From Natranaerobius trueperi (GTDB lineage Bacteria; Bacillota; Natranaerobiia; Natranaerobiales; Natranaerobiaceae): a DNA stretch of 64,000 bases. The notes under the pieces are model-generated. The model was not told the DNA's origin, did no database searches, and was given only the letters and a program-made list of their open reading frames with translations. The position numbers and the translations under genes are program-made. How positions within the stretch are numbered: the first letter of the stretch is position 1; each line of letters starts with the position of its first letter. The DNA is taken from contig NZ_NIQC01000009.1 in NCBI RefSeq assembly GCF_002216005.1, positions 19,149-83,148 on the forward strand, in the 5' to 3' direction. Shown here piece by piece: positions 1 to 9,586 of the stretch.

Positions 1-1056
1 CTCTATAGGTGCCATTACTCCCTCTGGAATATTATATTCTTCTTGGAGTTCTATCTCATCTTCTCCCTCATCTAATACTAATTTCATATCCTGTTTAGCT
101 TTTAAAGGAAGCCTATCCTTTTCTCCTTTGTAAATTGTGGTCTGTGCTAAAATATCATCTTTATTAAAAATCTTTTCGGTCCTGTAATTTGCAAAGCTAT
201 AATCTAATAACTTCATAGCATTTTCAAAACGATCTTCCGATGTTTCTTCTCCCATTACAATTGCTATAAAGCGATCACCATCTTGTTCTGCTGTTGCTGA
301 AATAGAATGGCCGGCTTGTTCAGTAAACCCAGTCTTATAACCATCACACCCCGGATAGTCATTTATTAATCTATTTGTATTACTAAGATATACACCATCT
401 TCTTCATCTTTTGAAACTTTATCACCTTTTAGAAAATCTTTGATTAACCAAATAGATAACCAATCATATATTTGTGAATAATTATCTAATTCTTTTGACA
501 TAACAAATATATCATGGGCTGTGGTAACATGCTCGTCGTGATGGAGTCCATGTGGATTTTCAAAGTTGGTATTTTTCATTCCTAATTCTTTAGCTCTATC
601 ATTCATATCTTCTACAAAATTTTCTTTTGTCCCAGAAACATGCTTAGCTAATGCTACTGAAGCATCATTTGCAGACCCAACAGCTAATGAAGTAATTAAA
701 TCTTCAACATTGATTTTATCTCCCTGTGACAAAAAGACAGTTGTACCAGGAATACCTTCAGATTCTTTAGGTACTACAACTTCATCATTTAGACTTATTT
801 GATCTTTTTCTAGTGCCTCTAGAGTAAGTAATAGCGTCATAATCTTTGTAATACTAGCAGGATATACTTCTTCATGTATATTACTTGCTTCTAGAATCAC
901 ACCACTTTTTGGTTCACCTAATAAGTAAATAGAGCTGTCTAAATTTATTTCTGATTTTGCATAAATAGGATTTATACTACCTAACAAGATTGAAAGTGTA
1001 AATATCACAATAACAAAGTAAACAACGGTCTTAATCTTTGTACAGCTGTAACTCAT
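1..1056 (-). CDS. dacF: D-alanyl-D-alanine carboxypeptidase DacF, partial (C-terminus off window)
   Basis: Penicillin-binding serine peptidase (S11) that trims the terminal D-Ala from peptidoglycan stem peptides outside the membrane. The first 352 residues are present. Residues 10-33 form a signal peptide or membrane anchor. All three active-site motifs are visible: S68-I-T-K71, S128-A-N130 and K241-T-G243. The ATG at 1056 follows a GGAGG ribosome site. In many spore formers dacF lies between pdp/punA and spoIIAA-AB-sigF, and the same upstream order is seen here, so a sporulation role in spore cortex or septal peptidoglycan is inferred. A terminator separates it from pdp, so it probably has its own promoter in 1057-1124. 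Confidence 0.93.
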   Translation of the reverse strand, partial: MSYSCTKIKTVVYFVIVIFTLSILLGSINPIYAKSEINLDSSIYLLGEPKSGVILEASNIHEEVYPASITKIMTLLLTLEALEKDQISLNDEVVVPKESEGIPGTTVFLSQGDKINVEDLITSLAVGSANDASVALAKHVSGTKENFVEDMNDRAKELGMKNTNFENPHGLHHDEHVTTAHDIFVMSKELDNYSQIYDWLSIWLIKDFLKGDKVSKDEEDGVYLSNTNRLINDYPGCDGYKTGFTEQAGHSISATAEQDGDRFIAIVMGEETSEDRFENAMKLLDYSFANYRTEKIFNKDDILAQTTIYKGEKDRLPLKAKQDMKLVLDEGEDEIELQEEYNIPEGVMAPIE

Positions 1057-1124
1057 AGTTTTATATTCCCTCCTGACTTACAAAATTATTATTTTTAGTT
1101 TTAGTAATTGTTGCTTTAAAAATT

Positions 1125-1161
1125 CGTAAAAAAATAAAAGGCCCCTAGAAAATGGGCCCTT
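1125..1161 (-). terminator. Rho-independent terminator after pdp
   Basis: On the minus strand AAGGGCCC and GGGGCCTT form an 8-bp stem with one mismatch (arms 1138-1145 and 1154-1161). A T-rich run follows at 1125-1137. It lies just past the pdp stop codon and before dacF. Confidence 0.75.
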
Positions 1162-1181
1162 GATTTACACTATCTGGTTAT

Positions 1182-2522
1182 TTAATTAATTGGATCAAGT
1201 TCACCTGGATTTGATTCAATTGTAATCATTCCATATATAAGATGTTTATCCTCTGTTGGTTGTTCACTTATCTCATAAGAAATATCTAATACTGGTAGCG
1301 CATCATTTAACTTTTGTTCCTCGTTGTACCATATCTTGGCAATAGGTTCATCTTTTTTAACTTTATCGCCGGTTTTTTTTAATAATTCTACACCAACTGA
1401 TAAATCAATCTCATCTTCCTTGGTTTTTCTACCAGCACCTAAATTCACACAAGCAAGCCCAACCTTTCGTGCATCTAAAGATGAAATATACCCTTGTGTA
1501 GATGCTTTTAACGTTTTAGAGTGCTTAGGGGTTGGTAGTTTACTATTATCATGAATTGCTCGATAATCTCCATTTTGTACTTTAATCAATTCTTCAAACT
1601 TTTCTAAAGCTTCACCATTTGTTATTTTTTGTTGTAATAGATTTCTTCCCTGTTGTAATGTTTCAACTTTTTCACCTAATAGAAGTAAATTCGCACCTAA
1701 ATGTAGACAAAGATCCTCAAAATCTTTGGGACCTTGACCTTTAAGTGTATCAATAGCCTCAATAACTTCTAGGGCATTTCCAACATTTTTACCTAGAGGT
1801 TGGTCCATATCACTTATAACAGCTATCGTTTTCCTTCCTAAATTATCACCTATATTTACCATTTCATGCCCCAATGCTATTGCATCATCTAATGTCTGCA
1901 TAAAAGCACCCTTACCGACTTTAACATCTAATACAATCGCATCCGTCCCTGCCGCTAGTTTTTTACTCATAATAGAACTAGCAATCAAAGGAATTGAATC
2001 AACAGTTCCAGTGACATCTCTTAAAGCATATAATTTTCCATCAGCAGGTGCCAAATCTTTTGTTTGACCAACAATAGCTATGTTATGTTTGTTAACTCTA
2101 TCAACAAAATCATCCATAGTTAAATCTATTTTTAAACCTTGAAAAGCTTCAAGTTTATCAATTGTACCTCCTGTGTGACCTAGCCCTCTTCCTGACATCT
2201 TAGCTACATTTAACCCTGCTGAAGCTACAAGTGGTCCTAGTGTTAAAGTGGTTTTATCACCAACTCCACCAGTACTGTGCTTATCAACTTTAATTCCTGA
2301 AATAGATGATAAGTCTAATGTCTCTCCCGAGTTAACCATTGATTGTGTTAAATTGGCAGTCTCAACTTGAGTCATACCATTTAAAAAAGCGGCCATTAAA
2401 AAAGCTGATATTTGATAATCAGGAATGTCACCTTTAGTATACCCTTGTACTAGGTAGTCTATTTCTTCTTTAGTTAGCTCTTTATTATCTCGTTTCTTAA
2501 TAATTAGATCATCAGTTTTCAT
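1182..2522 (-). CDS. pdp: Pyrimidine-nucleoside phosphorylase
   Basis: Splits uridine, thymidine or deoxyuridine with phosphate into the base and (deoxy)ribose-1-phosphate. It is 446 residues, the normal length for the thymidine/pyrimidine phosphorylase family. Near residues 80-130 it has the substrate and phosphate motifs KHSTGGVGDKTTL and SGRGLGHTGGTIDKLE. A longer reading to 2567 is possible, but the ATG at 2522 has a GGGTG site at good spacing and starts 16 bases after the punA stop. It acts with PunA and DeoB, just upstream, in nucleoside salvage. Confidence 0.94.
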   Translation of the reverse strand: MKTDDLIIKKRDNKELTKEEIDYLVQGYTKGDIPDYQISAFLMAAFLNGMTQVETANLTQSMVNSGETLDLSSISGIKVDKHSTGGVGDKTTLTLGPLVASAGLNVAKMSGRGLGHTGGTIDKLEAFQGLKIDLTMDDFVDRVNKHNIAIVGQTKDLAPADGKLYALRDVTGTVDSIPLIASSIMSKKLAAGTDAIVLDVKVGKGAFMQTLDDAIALGHEMVNIGDNLGRKTIAVISDMDQPLGKNVGNALEVIEAIDTLKGQGPKDFEDLCLHLGANLLLLGEKVETLQQGRNLLQQKITNGEALEKFEELIKVQNGDYRAIHDNSKLPTPKHSKTLKASTQGYISSLDARKVGLACVNLGAGRKTKEDEIDLSVGVELLKKTGDKVKKDEPIAKIWYNEEQKLNDALPVLDISYEISEQPTEDKHLIYGMITIESNPGELDPIN

Positions 2523-2538
2523 TATTGGCACACCCTTT

Positions 2539-3354
2539 CTACATCTGTTTAAGTGTAGTTTTAACAAGTTGTTGAAATTCTTCCTTTACTCTAGTGGTAA
2601 CTTCTTGTACTTCTTCGTGAGTCAAACGTTTATCTAAAATTCCCGCTGCCATATTGGTAATACATGATATACCTAGAACTTTCATGCCAGCATGATTAGC
2701 TACTATAACTTCAGGAATTGTTGACATACCAACAGAACTTGCACCTAACGTTCGTGCCATATTTATTTCGGCTGGTGTTTCATAAGAAGGACCAGGCACT
2801 CCCATATAAACTCCTTCATATAGATTAATTGATAATTGATCTGCTGCTTTTTTCGCAACTTCTCTTAATTCAGGATTATAAGCATATGTCATATCAGGAA
2901 AGCGTGTTCCAAATCTATCTTCATTTTTACCAATAAGAGGATTATCACCAAAAAAGTTGATATGATCCTGAATAAGCATTAATCCACCTACAGAAAAGTT
3001 CTTATCAATTCCCCCTGCTGCGTTTGTCACAATCACTTTATCTATACCTAGAGCTTGCATAACTCTAACAGGTAATGTAACTTCTTTCATTGAATAACCT
3101 TCATAGTAATGAAAGCGTCCTTGCATTGCCATAACTTGTTTTCCTTCTAAAGTACCTATAGCAAGTCTACCTTTATGTCCTTTAACTGTTGATTCCGGAA
3201 AATGAGGAATATCTTTATACGGTATGTATTCAACATTATCAACTTCTTCTGCTAAACTCCCTAGCCCAGAGCCAAGTATTAACCCTGCCTCTGGTGTTTT
3301 TTCAATCTTGTCTTCAATAAAGTTCTTCGCTTCTTGAATTTGATCAAAGTTCAT
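2539..3354 (-). CDS. punA: Purine-nucleoside phosphorylase
   Basis: Phosphorolyses inosine and guanosine (and their deoxy forms) to the base plus (deoxy)ribose-1-phosphate. It is 271 residues, typical of the trimeric PNP class. Family signatures include the phosphate site LGSGLG near residue 28, the purine-site region YETPAEI, and VGMSTIPEV followed by ITNMAAG. The ATG at 3354 follows a strong AAAGGAGG site. It lies between deoB and pdp with short gaps, in one salvage operon. Confidence 0.94.
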   Translation of the reverse strand: MNFDQIQEAKNFIEDKIEKTPEAGLILGSGLGSLAEEVDNVEYIPYKDIPHFPESTVKGHKGRLAIGTLEGKQVMAMQGRFHYYEGYSMKEVTLPVRVMQALGIDKVIVTNAAGGIDKNFSVGGLMLIQDHINFFGDNPLIGKNEDRFGTRFPDMTYAYNPELREVAKKAADQLSINLYEGVYMGVPGPSYETPAEINMARTLGASSVGMSTIPEVIVANHAGMKVLGISCITNMAAGILDKRLTHEEVQEVTTRVKEEFQQLVKTTLKQM

Positions 3355-3386
3355 AAAAAAGAACCTCCTTTTTTATTATCATTAAT

Positions 3387-4559
3387 CTATCTAACTAGTT
3401 CATCCGCGAAGCTACTACCATTTGGTGTCTTACCTACCTCTAACAAAGATGTAATAGTTTGCCCTACATCTGCAAAACTCTCTCTAGTATATAAATCCAC
3501 AGACTTAAGCTTATTATTATAAACTAGTAATGGTACATATTCACGTGTATGATCAGTTCCTGGATGTCCTGGGTCACAACCATGATCTGCAGTAATAATT
3601 AACAGATCATCATCATTTAAAGAAGCAAGTATATTAGGTAAATAAGTGTCAAATTCAAATAAAGCTTTATAATAGCCTTCTGGGTCATTGCGGTGACCAT
3701 AAAGCATATCGAAATCAACTAAATTAGTCATTATTAATCCTTTAGTTTCTTCAGAAATTGTGTCAATAGTTTTTTCAATACCTTCTAGATTAGTCTTTGT
3801 AGGATAAGATTTTGTTACTCCCTTTCCAGCATAAATATCATTAATTTTACCTATACCTACTACATCGAGATTATTATTTTTTATAAGACTTAACATATTA
3901 GGAGTTGGTGGTTTAATTGAAAAGTCTTTTCTCCTTTCAGTTCGTTTGAAATCAGGGAATTCTCCAACAAAAGGTCTTGCTATAACACGTCCTACCCCAT
4001 GTTCTCCTTGTAATAATTCCCTCGCTATCTCACAAAGTTCATAAAGTTTTTCGGGAGATATAACTTCTTCATGCGCAGCAATTTGAAAAACACTATCAGC
4101 TGATGTATAAACAATTGGATAACCATTGTCAATATGTTCTTGACCTAAGTCCTTAATTATTTGAGTTCCTGAAGCAGGGTAATTACCTAAAGTTTTTGTT
4201 TCTATGCGAGCTTCGAATTCTTCTATCAAGTCTTTTGGAAATCCTTTTGGGTATACAGGGAAAGGTAAATCAAGGACAGTACCCGCAAGTTCCCAGTGAC
4301 CAGTTGTAGTATCTTTACCCGGAGATTGTTCTTTCATCATTCCATAAGAGCCTAAAGGTTTCTTTTCAGCATCTAAGTTAGGGATATCAGTTATATTTCC
4401 TAATCCTAAACTCTGTAAGTTTGGGAGTGAAAAGTTCTGAACCCCCTCCGCTACATGTTTTAAAGTAAAACTTCCTTCATCTCCATATTTATGTGCATCA
4501 GGTAGTGCTCCTAATCCAACACTATCTAGAACAATTACAACTGCTCTATTTATATTCAA
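3387..4559 (-). CDS. deoB: Phosphopentomutase
   Basis: Interconverts (deoxy)ribose-1-phosphate and the 5-phosphate, which links the two phosphorylases downstream to central metabolism. It is 390 residues, an alkaline-phosphatase-superfamily enzyme. Visible metal and phosphoryl sites are VLDSVGLGALPDA at the N-terminus, the phospho-threonine region GKDTTTGHWE near residue 85, and TADHGCDPGHPGTDHTRE near residue 325. The start is TTG at 4559 behind AAAGGGGG. First gene of deoB-punA-pdp. Confidence 0.94.
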   Translation of the reverse strand: MNINRAVVIVLDSVGLGALPDAHKYGDEGSFTLKHVAEGVQNFSLPNLQSLGLGNITDIPNLDAEKKPLGSYGMMKEQSPGKDTTTGHWELAGTVLDLPFPVYPKGFPKDLIEEFEARIETKTLGNYPASGTQIIKDLGQEHIDNGYPIVYTSADSVFQIAAHEEVISPEKLYELCEIARELLQGEHGVGRVIARPFVGEFPDFKRTERRKDFSIKPPTPNMLSLIKNNNLDVVGIGKINDIYAGKGVTKSYPTKTNLEGIEKTIDTISEETKGLIMTNLVDFDMLYGHRNDPEGYYKALFEFDTYLPNILASLNDDDLLIITADHGCDPGHPGTDHTREYVPLLVYNNKLKSVDLYTRESFADVGQTITSLLEVGKTPNGSSFADELVR

Positions 4560-4594
4560 AATAAATCCCCCTTTAACATAGTAATATTTCTATT

Positions 4595-5482
4595 TTATGC
4601 TCTCGGATGTGCCTTAGAATATACATCCTTTAATCTCTTTTTTGTTAATTGTGTATATATTTGTGTTGTTGAAATATCAGAATGTCCTAACATTTCTTGA
4701 ACTGCTCTTAAATCAGCTCCATTTTCTAATAAATGAGTCGCAAAAGAATGTCTTAAAGTATGTGGCGTAATTTTATTCTTAATCCCTATTTTCTCAGCAT
4801 ACTTTTTTATAATTTTCCAAAAACCTTGTCTTGATAAACGTCTGCCATGATGATTTAAGAATAAAGCCTGTTCTGAAAGATTTTTTCTAAATCTAGCACG
4901 ACTTTTACTAAGGTAATCTATTAATGATTCAATAGCTATTTTACCTAATGGTACGATCCGTTCTTTCTCACCTTTACCTTTACACAATATGTATCCATTC
5001 CTTGTATCTACATGCTCAACATTTAAAGAAATTAACTCACTCACACGCATTCCTGTAGCATAAAGCAATTCTAGCATCGCTTTATCTCTTTTACCCTGAA
5101 AAGTTGTTTGATCAGGTTGGTCCAATAAGTTGTCCACTTCGTCAGGAGATAAAACCTCTGGTAACTTTTTTTCTTGTTTAGGTGATTCAAGGTCAGTTGA
5201 AGGATCTTCTCGAATCACTCTTTCTTGAAGTAAAAATTGAAAAAAAGATCTAATAGAAGCTAAATTTCTAGTTATTGTAGATGGAGCTCTTCCTTTATCG
5301 TATAAATACATTAAAAATTTCATTATATGAGTTCTTTTAACTTGTGTCCATTCAAAGATTTCACTATCATGTAAAAATGTGAAAAAACTATACAAATCCC
5401 TTTGGTAAGAATTTAGAGTGTTATCTGAAAGCCCTCTTTCTACATTAAGATAATAAATAAACTCTTGAATTGTTTTTTTCAT
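4595..5482 (-). CDS. xerD: Tyrosine recombinase XerD
   Basis: Site-specific recombinase that resolves chromosome dimers at dif, normally with XerC. It is 295 residues: an N-terminal core-binding SAM-like domain (about 1-90) and a C-terminal catalytic domain. The catalytic set is complete, numbered from an upstream ATG that adds two residues: R148, K172, H243, R246, H269 and Y278. The ATG at 5482 is preferred because AAAGG is 9 bases upstream; the ATG at 5488 is too close. Location between the deoB cluster and ald/spoIIM matches xerD of spore formers. Confidence 0.93.
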   Translation of the reverse strand: MKKTIQEFIYYLNVERGLSDNTLNSYQRDLYSFFTFLHDSEIFEWTQVKRTHIMKFLMYLYDKGRAPSTITRNLASIRSFFQFLLQERVIREDPSTDLESPKQEKKLPEVLSPDEVDNLLDQPDQTTFQGKRDKAMLELLYATGMRVSELISLNVEHVDTRNGYILCKGKGEKERIVPLGKIAIESLIDYLSKSRARFRKNLSEQALFLNHHGRRLSRQGFWKIIKKYAEKIGIKNKITPHTLRHSFATHLLENGADLRAVQEMLGHSDISTTQIYTQLTKKRLKDVYSKAHPRA

Positions 5483-5573
5483 AGGCATACACCTTTCATT
5501 TTAAATCTAATATTACAGATCCCTTTTAAAATAAGTTTCAACGTAAATTATAAAATTCCTCCGACAAATTTCT

Positions 5574-5777
5574 TTAAAATCCATAATTATAGAAGTCTAC
5601 TAAACCTGATATTAATGATTCCCACAATCCATAGCCTCCAGTCACTCGTTCTAATGATTTTTCAGTATAAATCCAATCATAATATTGTTCTGAAATTAGT
5701 GGAGATGATACTATTAAAAAGATACTCTTTAAGGTAAGTAAAATAATAAGAAAAGTTATAAAAATAGTATTTTTCAA
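5574..5777 (-). CDS. Small membrane protein, YqzK/DUF4227-like
   Basis: A 67-residue protein with one hydrophobic N-terminal segment (about residues 4-24) and an aromatic C-terminus ending FYNYGF. The start is TTG behind GGGGTGAG. In Bacillus, the small DUF4227 protein YqzK lies between spoIIM and xerD and has a similar shape (one membrane helix, C-terminal FY motif). Position and architecture suggest homology, but sequence similarity is weak and no function is known. Confidence 0.5.
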   Translation of the reverse strand: MKNTIFITFLIILLTLKSIFLIVSSPLISEQYYDWIYTEKSLERVTGGYGLWESLISGLVDFYNYGF

Positions 5778-5900
5778 TTATCTCACCCCATTTCTTTATA
5801 ATATACTATGTTTGATTATTAATAATCATGAAGGGATTATTTGAAACTTAATAGTGATTGCAATTATTCGCTACAGTACCCTCCATACTTGCGTGCACAT

Positions 5901-5932
5901 AAAAAAACAGTTGGGACATTTCCCAACTGTTA
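5901..5932 (-). terminator. Strong Rho-independent terminator after ald
   Basis: On the minus strand ACAGTTGGGA and TCCCAACTGT form a perfect 10-bp stem with a 4-base loop, followed by seven T. It starts a few bases after the ald stop. The rest of the gap (5778-5900) shows no gene. Confidence 0.92.
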
Positions 5933-5939
5933 GTACTTA

Positions 5940-7055
5940 TTATAATACTTCATCAATAGAAGTATAATCCATCCCTAAAGAATTTGCTACTGGTTTGTAT
6001 GTTAATTTGCCTTCTACTGTATTTACACCTGGCTTAAGAAGTGAATCTTCTTGAACAGCTTTCCTCCACCCTTTGTTAGCTAATTTTATTGCATAAGGTA
6101 ATGTAACATTAGTTAGTGCGATAGTTGAAGTTCTTGGAACAGCACCAGGCATGTTTGCAACTGCATAGTGAACTACTCCATGTTTTTCATAAGTAGGTTC
6201 TGCATGTGTTGTAACTCTATCAATAGTTTCAATTGAACCACCCTGATCAATAGCAACATCAACAATAACAGAGCCATCAGACATTTTAGAAACCATATCT
6301 TCAGTTACCAACTTAGGTGCCTTTGAACCAGGTACCAATACAGCACCAATTAACAAATCTGTTTCCTCTACAGCTTCCTCTATGTTCAATGGATTACTCA
6401 TAATTGTACCTAAACGGTTGTAGAATAAATCATCTAAATAACGAAGTCTAGCCGGGCTGATATCTAAGATAGTTACGTCTGCCCCCATACCTAAAGCTAT
6501 TTTTGCAGCATTTGTACCAACAATACCGCCACCTATAATAGTAACTTTTGCAGGTCTTGTTCCAGGAACTCCTCCCATTAAAACTCCCTTACCACCGTTA
6601 GTTTTTTCTAAAAATTTAGAACCCATTTGAGTAGCCATTCTTCCAGCAACTTCACTCATTGGGGTTAATAATGGTAAAGATCCATCAGCTGCTTCAATGG
6701 TTTCATAAGCTATACCAGTCACTTTTCTTTCAATCATTTTTTCTGTTAACTCCGGCTCAGCTGCTAAATGAAGGAAAGTAAATAGTATTTGCCCTTCTTT
6801 CATTAGTTCATATTCTGGTGGTAAAGGTTCCTTTACCTTCATAATCATATCTGCCTTATCATACACTTCTTTTGGTGTTGATACAATATCAGCACCAGCT
6901 TCTTTATACTTTTCATCGAAAAAACCACTACCAGTACCAGCATTAGTTTCGATAACCACATCATGTCCATTTTGTTTCAAGGCTACAACTCCTGCTGGAG
7001 TTAGTGCCACACGATTCTCATTCGGTTTAATCTCCTTAGGTACACCAATTAACAT
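5940..7055 (-). CDS. ald: Alanine dehydrogenase
   Basis: Reversible NAD-dependent deamination of L-alanine to pyruvate and ammonia. In fermenters it also works toward alanine as an electron sink. It is 371 residues. K75 and H96 match the known pyruvate-binding lysine and catalytic histidine, and a Rossmann GGGIVG motif lies near residue 175. The ATG at 7055 follows GGGGGC. It is a single-gene unit with its own terminator. The upstream gap (7056-7150) is AT-rich and I could not fix a promoter in it. Confidence 0.95.
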   Translation of the reverse strand: MLIGVPKEIKPNENRVALTPAGVVALKQNGHDVVIETNAGTGSGFFDEKYKEAGADIVSTPKEVYDKADMIMKVKEPLPPEYELMKEGQILFTFLHLAAEPELTEKMIERKVTGIAYETIEAADGSLPLLTPMSEVAGRMATQMGSKFLEKTNGGKGVLMGGVPGTRPAKVTIIGGGIVGTNAAKIALGMGADVTILDISPARLRYLDDLFYNRLGTIMSNPLNIEEAVEETDLLIGAVLVPGSKAPKLVTEDMVSKMSDGSVIVDVAIDQGGSIETIDRVTTHAEPTYEKHGVVHYAVANMPGAVPRTSTIALTNVTLPYAIKLANKGWRKAVQEDSLLKPGVNTVEGKLTYKPVANSLGMDYTSIDEVL

Positions 7056-7150
7056 TAAAATAGCCCCCTTTAAATATACTTAGGAATCAATCGTTTTTTT
7101 AAACGTTCAATTTAAATATAACACATTTGGTTATACGTGCCAATATATTT

Positions 7151-7783
7151 TTACAAATATTGCAAAAATATTCTCATAAATGTTGGACTAATATACGCCT
7201 CTATAAGTGATCCAGCAATAAATCCTACTCCGATCATCACAAATAACAACGTATAATTAATTAGTTCTGGCATGAGGTGTATTGATTTCCTTCTCAGTTG
7301 GTTTTTAATCAACAAAATAGAAAAAGATATACTTGCAACACTTATAATAAAGAAGCTCGGAATAAATAGTAAATTATGTGGTAAGATTGAGATCATTGCC
7401 ATTATAACTTCTTGAAAAGATGATTGCTGTAGCAAGAAAACCATTGTAAACCCAAAAGCTACCCCTCTTAAAAAAACTAATAATAGCAAAACAGGTATAC
7501 CGATCATTGTTATACCAAGAAGCCATATAATTCCTAACAATGTTATGTGATAACCTAAACTAGATAAAAAAACTTGATGATAATCTAAAGACTGGTCCTC
7601 TGATACAAAATGATAGAAATTATCTAAATATGATTGTAAATTTGATGTTATGTCGTCAGACAGTCCACTTACAACAAATCCTCCAATAATTGCTCCTACC
7701 ATAAATAATAGTATTACAATTAAGAATAATATCAAATTGTACTTGATATAAAGAGATAAAATCTCCTTAACTGATACAAGCAT
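7151..7783 (-). CDS. spoIIM: Stage II sporulation protein M
   Basis: Membrane protein of the DMP complex (SpoIID, SpoIIM, SpoIIP), which dissolves septal peptidoglycan and drives forespore engulfment. It is 210 residues with about five hydrophobic segments (for example 15-38, 75-110, 125-155, 180-205), the normal SpoIIM layout. The ATG at 7783 is preceded by a purine-rich GGGGGAAAAAGG. In Bacillus spoIIM is a SigmaE gene; a SigmaE-like motif lies just upstream (see 7801-7835). Confidence 0.88.
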   Translation of the reverse strand: MLVSVKEILSLYIKYNLILFLIVILLFMVGAIIGGFVVSGLSDDITSNLQSYLDNFYHFVSEDQSLDYHQVFLSSLGYHITLLGIIWLLGITMIGIPVLLLLVFLRGVAFGFTMVFLLQQSSFQEVIMAMISILPHNLLFIPSFFIISVASISFSILLIKNQLRRKSIHLMPELINYTLLFVMIGVGFIAGSLIEAYISPTFMRIFLQYL

Positions 7784-7800
7784 CCTTTTTCCCCCTACTC

Positions 7801-7835
7801 TTGCTGCAAGTCTTGTACATTCTATGCAGCAACAG
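7801..7835 (-). promoter_or_regulatory. Possible SigmaE-type promoter and inverted repeat upstream of spoIIM
   Basis: On the minus strand CATAGAAT resembles the SigmaE -10 consensus CATACAnT. GTATAA lies 15 bases upstream of it as a possible -35. The same core TGCATAGAATGTAC occurs in the gap before spoIIIAG. A perfect 8-bp inverted repeat, TTGCTGCA/TGCAGCAA, overlaps it. This is inference from consensus similarity only. Confidence 0.35.
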
Positions 7836-7861
7836 TACGGGTTATACCATGTTACTCTATA

Positions 7862-9037
7862 TCATTTCTTTTGCACACTCCCATAATGGCCTCCTCCTCC
7901 AGGTTTAAAGGACAATTTACCTTCTCTTGCCTTCCTTATATAATTAAATGTTTGATTTGTAACTAGATATTCAATTTTTTCTAACTGAACATTGTGAATT
8001 ATATCTAATTCTGTTCCTAAACTTTTTATCAATGACTCATAGGTTTTTTTACCAATACCCGGAATGTTTTCTAATGGTACTTGATAGTTATAATTTTTAT
8101 AATTATTTCTAGGATGTGAAGTATTAGAATGATTATTATTAACTATTTGTGTAATCCTATCTAATACACCAAGCACAACTTTATTTGATTTACAATTCAA
8201 ACAACTAACAACAGGCGGTTTTTGGGAGGCCGTTCTATTACATTCTAGACAGAAGGTGCGATAATACTTCCCGAGTTCTGGATGAAGACCAAAATTTTCA
8301 ATATTCGATTCATCTTTATTTTTCTCTATCATTTTACTAAGAGATGTAAAATTTAGTCTATCAGATTTGATTTTGTTATACTCTCGAGCAATTTTAGGTA
8401 AAGAGTGGGCATCAGAATTTGTGAAATAAGTTAGGTTCTTAATTGAAGGGATAAACTCTGCTATATAAGTATCTGCACTCAATCCAAGTTCTAAACCTTT
8501 AAAGTTAATGTCCAGCTCATCTAAGGTATCAATACAAGCCCCAAACAAACTTTTATGCGGTGTAAAAGCGTGAGCGGGAATCGAAAAGCCACCATACTTT
8601 TGCACGTTTTCACAAAATTCAACTAAACTAGTTTTTAATAACTGAGAACTCAAATTAACATTAGTTATATAATTAGAGATCCATTCTGAAAATTTTTTAA
8701 TAGTTTCGAGATTAGGAAAATAAGCTAAAAAATGCGCTCTTTTTTTTCCCACTGAAATTTCAACTTCACAACCAGGAATCAATACTAATTCATCCTTATA
8801 AATGAGCCCTCCTTCTGGTAGCTCCTCTAATACCTGTGTTTTGATGAGTTTATCTAATTCATCTATCACAGGTGGTGAAGCACAATCAACAACACCTACC
8901 ATATCTAAACCTTTAAACTCTTTAGAGTATTCTAATATATTACATAGTGTCAGCTCGTTCGAAGCAGTAATTTTTACAGGTTTGTTTTGAGTTTGTCCTA
9001 TATGTATATGTAAGTCTACAAACCAAGCTTTCTTCAT
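7862..9037 (-). CDS. Endonuclease Q-family PHP protein
   Basis: A PHP-domain metal nuclease of the EndoQ family, which nicks DNA 5' of deaminated bases and abasic sites. It is 391 residues. The N-terminal PHP domain has the metal motif DLHIHIG (H10, H12). A zinc ribbon with two CxxC pairs (FCLECN and SCLNCK) lies around residues 265-290. A helix-hairpin-helix, IPGIGKKTYESLI, lies near residue 330. The start is ATG at 9037 with AAGGATG upstream. It is adjacent to nudF, as in Bacillus. Confidence 0.8.
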   Translation of the reverse strand: MKKAWFVDLHIHIGQTQNKPVKITASNELTLCNILEYSKEFKGLDMVGVVDCASPPVIDELDKLIKTQVLEELPEGGLIYKDELVLIPGCEVEISVGKKRAHFLAYFPNLETIKKFSEWISNYITNVNLSSQLLKTSLVEFCENVQKYGGFSIPAHAFTPHKSLFGACIDTLDELDINFKGLELGLSADTYIAEFIPSIKNLTYFTNSDAHSLPKIAREYNKIKSDRLNFTSLSKMIEKNKDESNIENFGLHPELGKYYRTFCLECNRTASQKPPVVSCLNCKSNKVVLGVLDRITQIVNNNHSNTSHPRNNYKNYNYQVPLENIPGIGKKTYESLIKSLGTELDIIHNVQLEKIEYLVTNQTFNYIRKAREGKLSFKPGGGGHYGSVQKK

Positions 9038-9051
9038 GAATTATCATCCTT

Positions 9052-9576
9052 TTATCTGTGTTCTTGTATATAATATAATAAACTAACTATAGTTTTGGCA
9101 TCTTTTATATCTCCTTCTATAACCTTTTCCTTAAATTCACTTAAAGATAATTTAACTGTGTGAATCACCTCATCTTCATCATGATCTGCAGTACAACTGT
9201 ATAAGCCATTTGCAATATAGATATGTATTACCTCATCTAAAAATCCAGGACTTGGATAAATAGTTGTCATATATTCTAGAGATTTTGGTCCCATTTTAAG
9301 TTCCTCTTTAAGTTCTCTATCTGCACAGGCTTTTGGGTCTTCTCCTGATTCGATTTTCCCTGCTGGTATTTCTATTGTCTTTTTCTCAATAGCTTTTCTA
9401 TATTGGCTAACCAAGTAAATTTTATCACCAATTATTGGTAATATAGCTACAGCACCAGGGTGTTTGACAATTTCGCGCACTCCTGAATTACCATTTTCTA
9501 CTATAACATCATGCCTCTCAACATTTATAACTTTTCCTTCATAAACAGTATCTTTTTGAATTGTTTTTTCAGACAT
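9052..9576 (-). CDS. nudF: ADP-ribose pyrophosphatase (Nudix)
   Basis: Hydrolyses ADP-ribose to AMP and ribose-5-phosphate, or a similar nucleotide-sugar. It is 174 residues. The Nudix box begins GKIESGE and continues RELKEE near residues 78-98. The glycine that normally follows the last glutamates is replaced (EELKM instead of EETG), with a glycine one position later. The ATG at 9576 follows AGGAG; a TTG one codon earlier is less likely. Confidence 0.85.
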   Translation of the reverse strand: MSEKTIQKDTVYEGKVINVERHDVIVENGNSGVREIVKHPGAVAILPIIGDKIYLVSQYRKAIEKKTIEIPAGKIESGEDPKACADRELKEELKMGPKSLEYMTTIYPSPGFLDEVIHIYIANGLYSCTADHDEDEVIHTVKLSLSEFKEKVIEGDIKDAKTIVSLLYYIQEHR

Positions 9577-9586
9577 CAAAACACTC

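Noticed and set aside
5465..5737. Plus-strand ORF of 90 codons opposite xerD and the YqzK-like gene
   Set aside because: No ribosome site, and it lies antisense across the xerD start and a short gene with a good start. Composition is that of a shadow frame.
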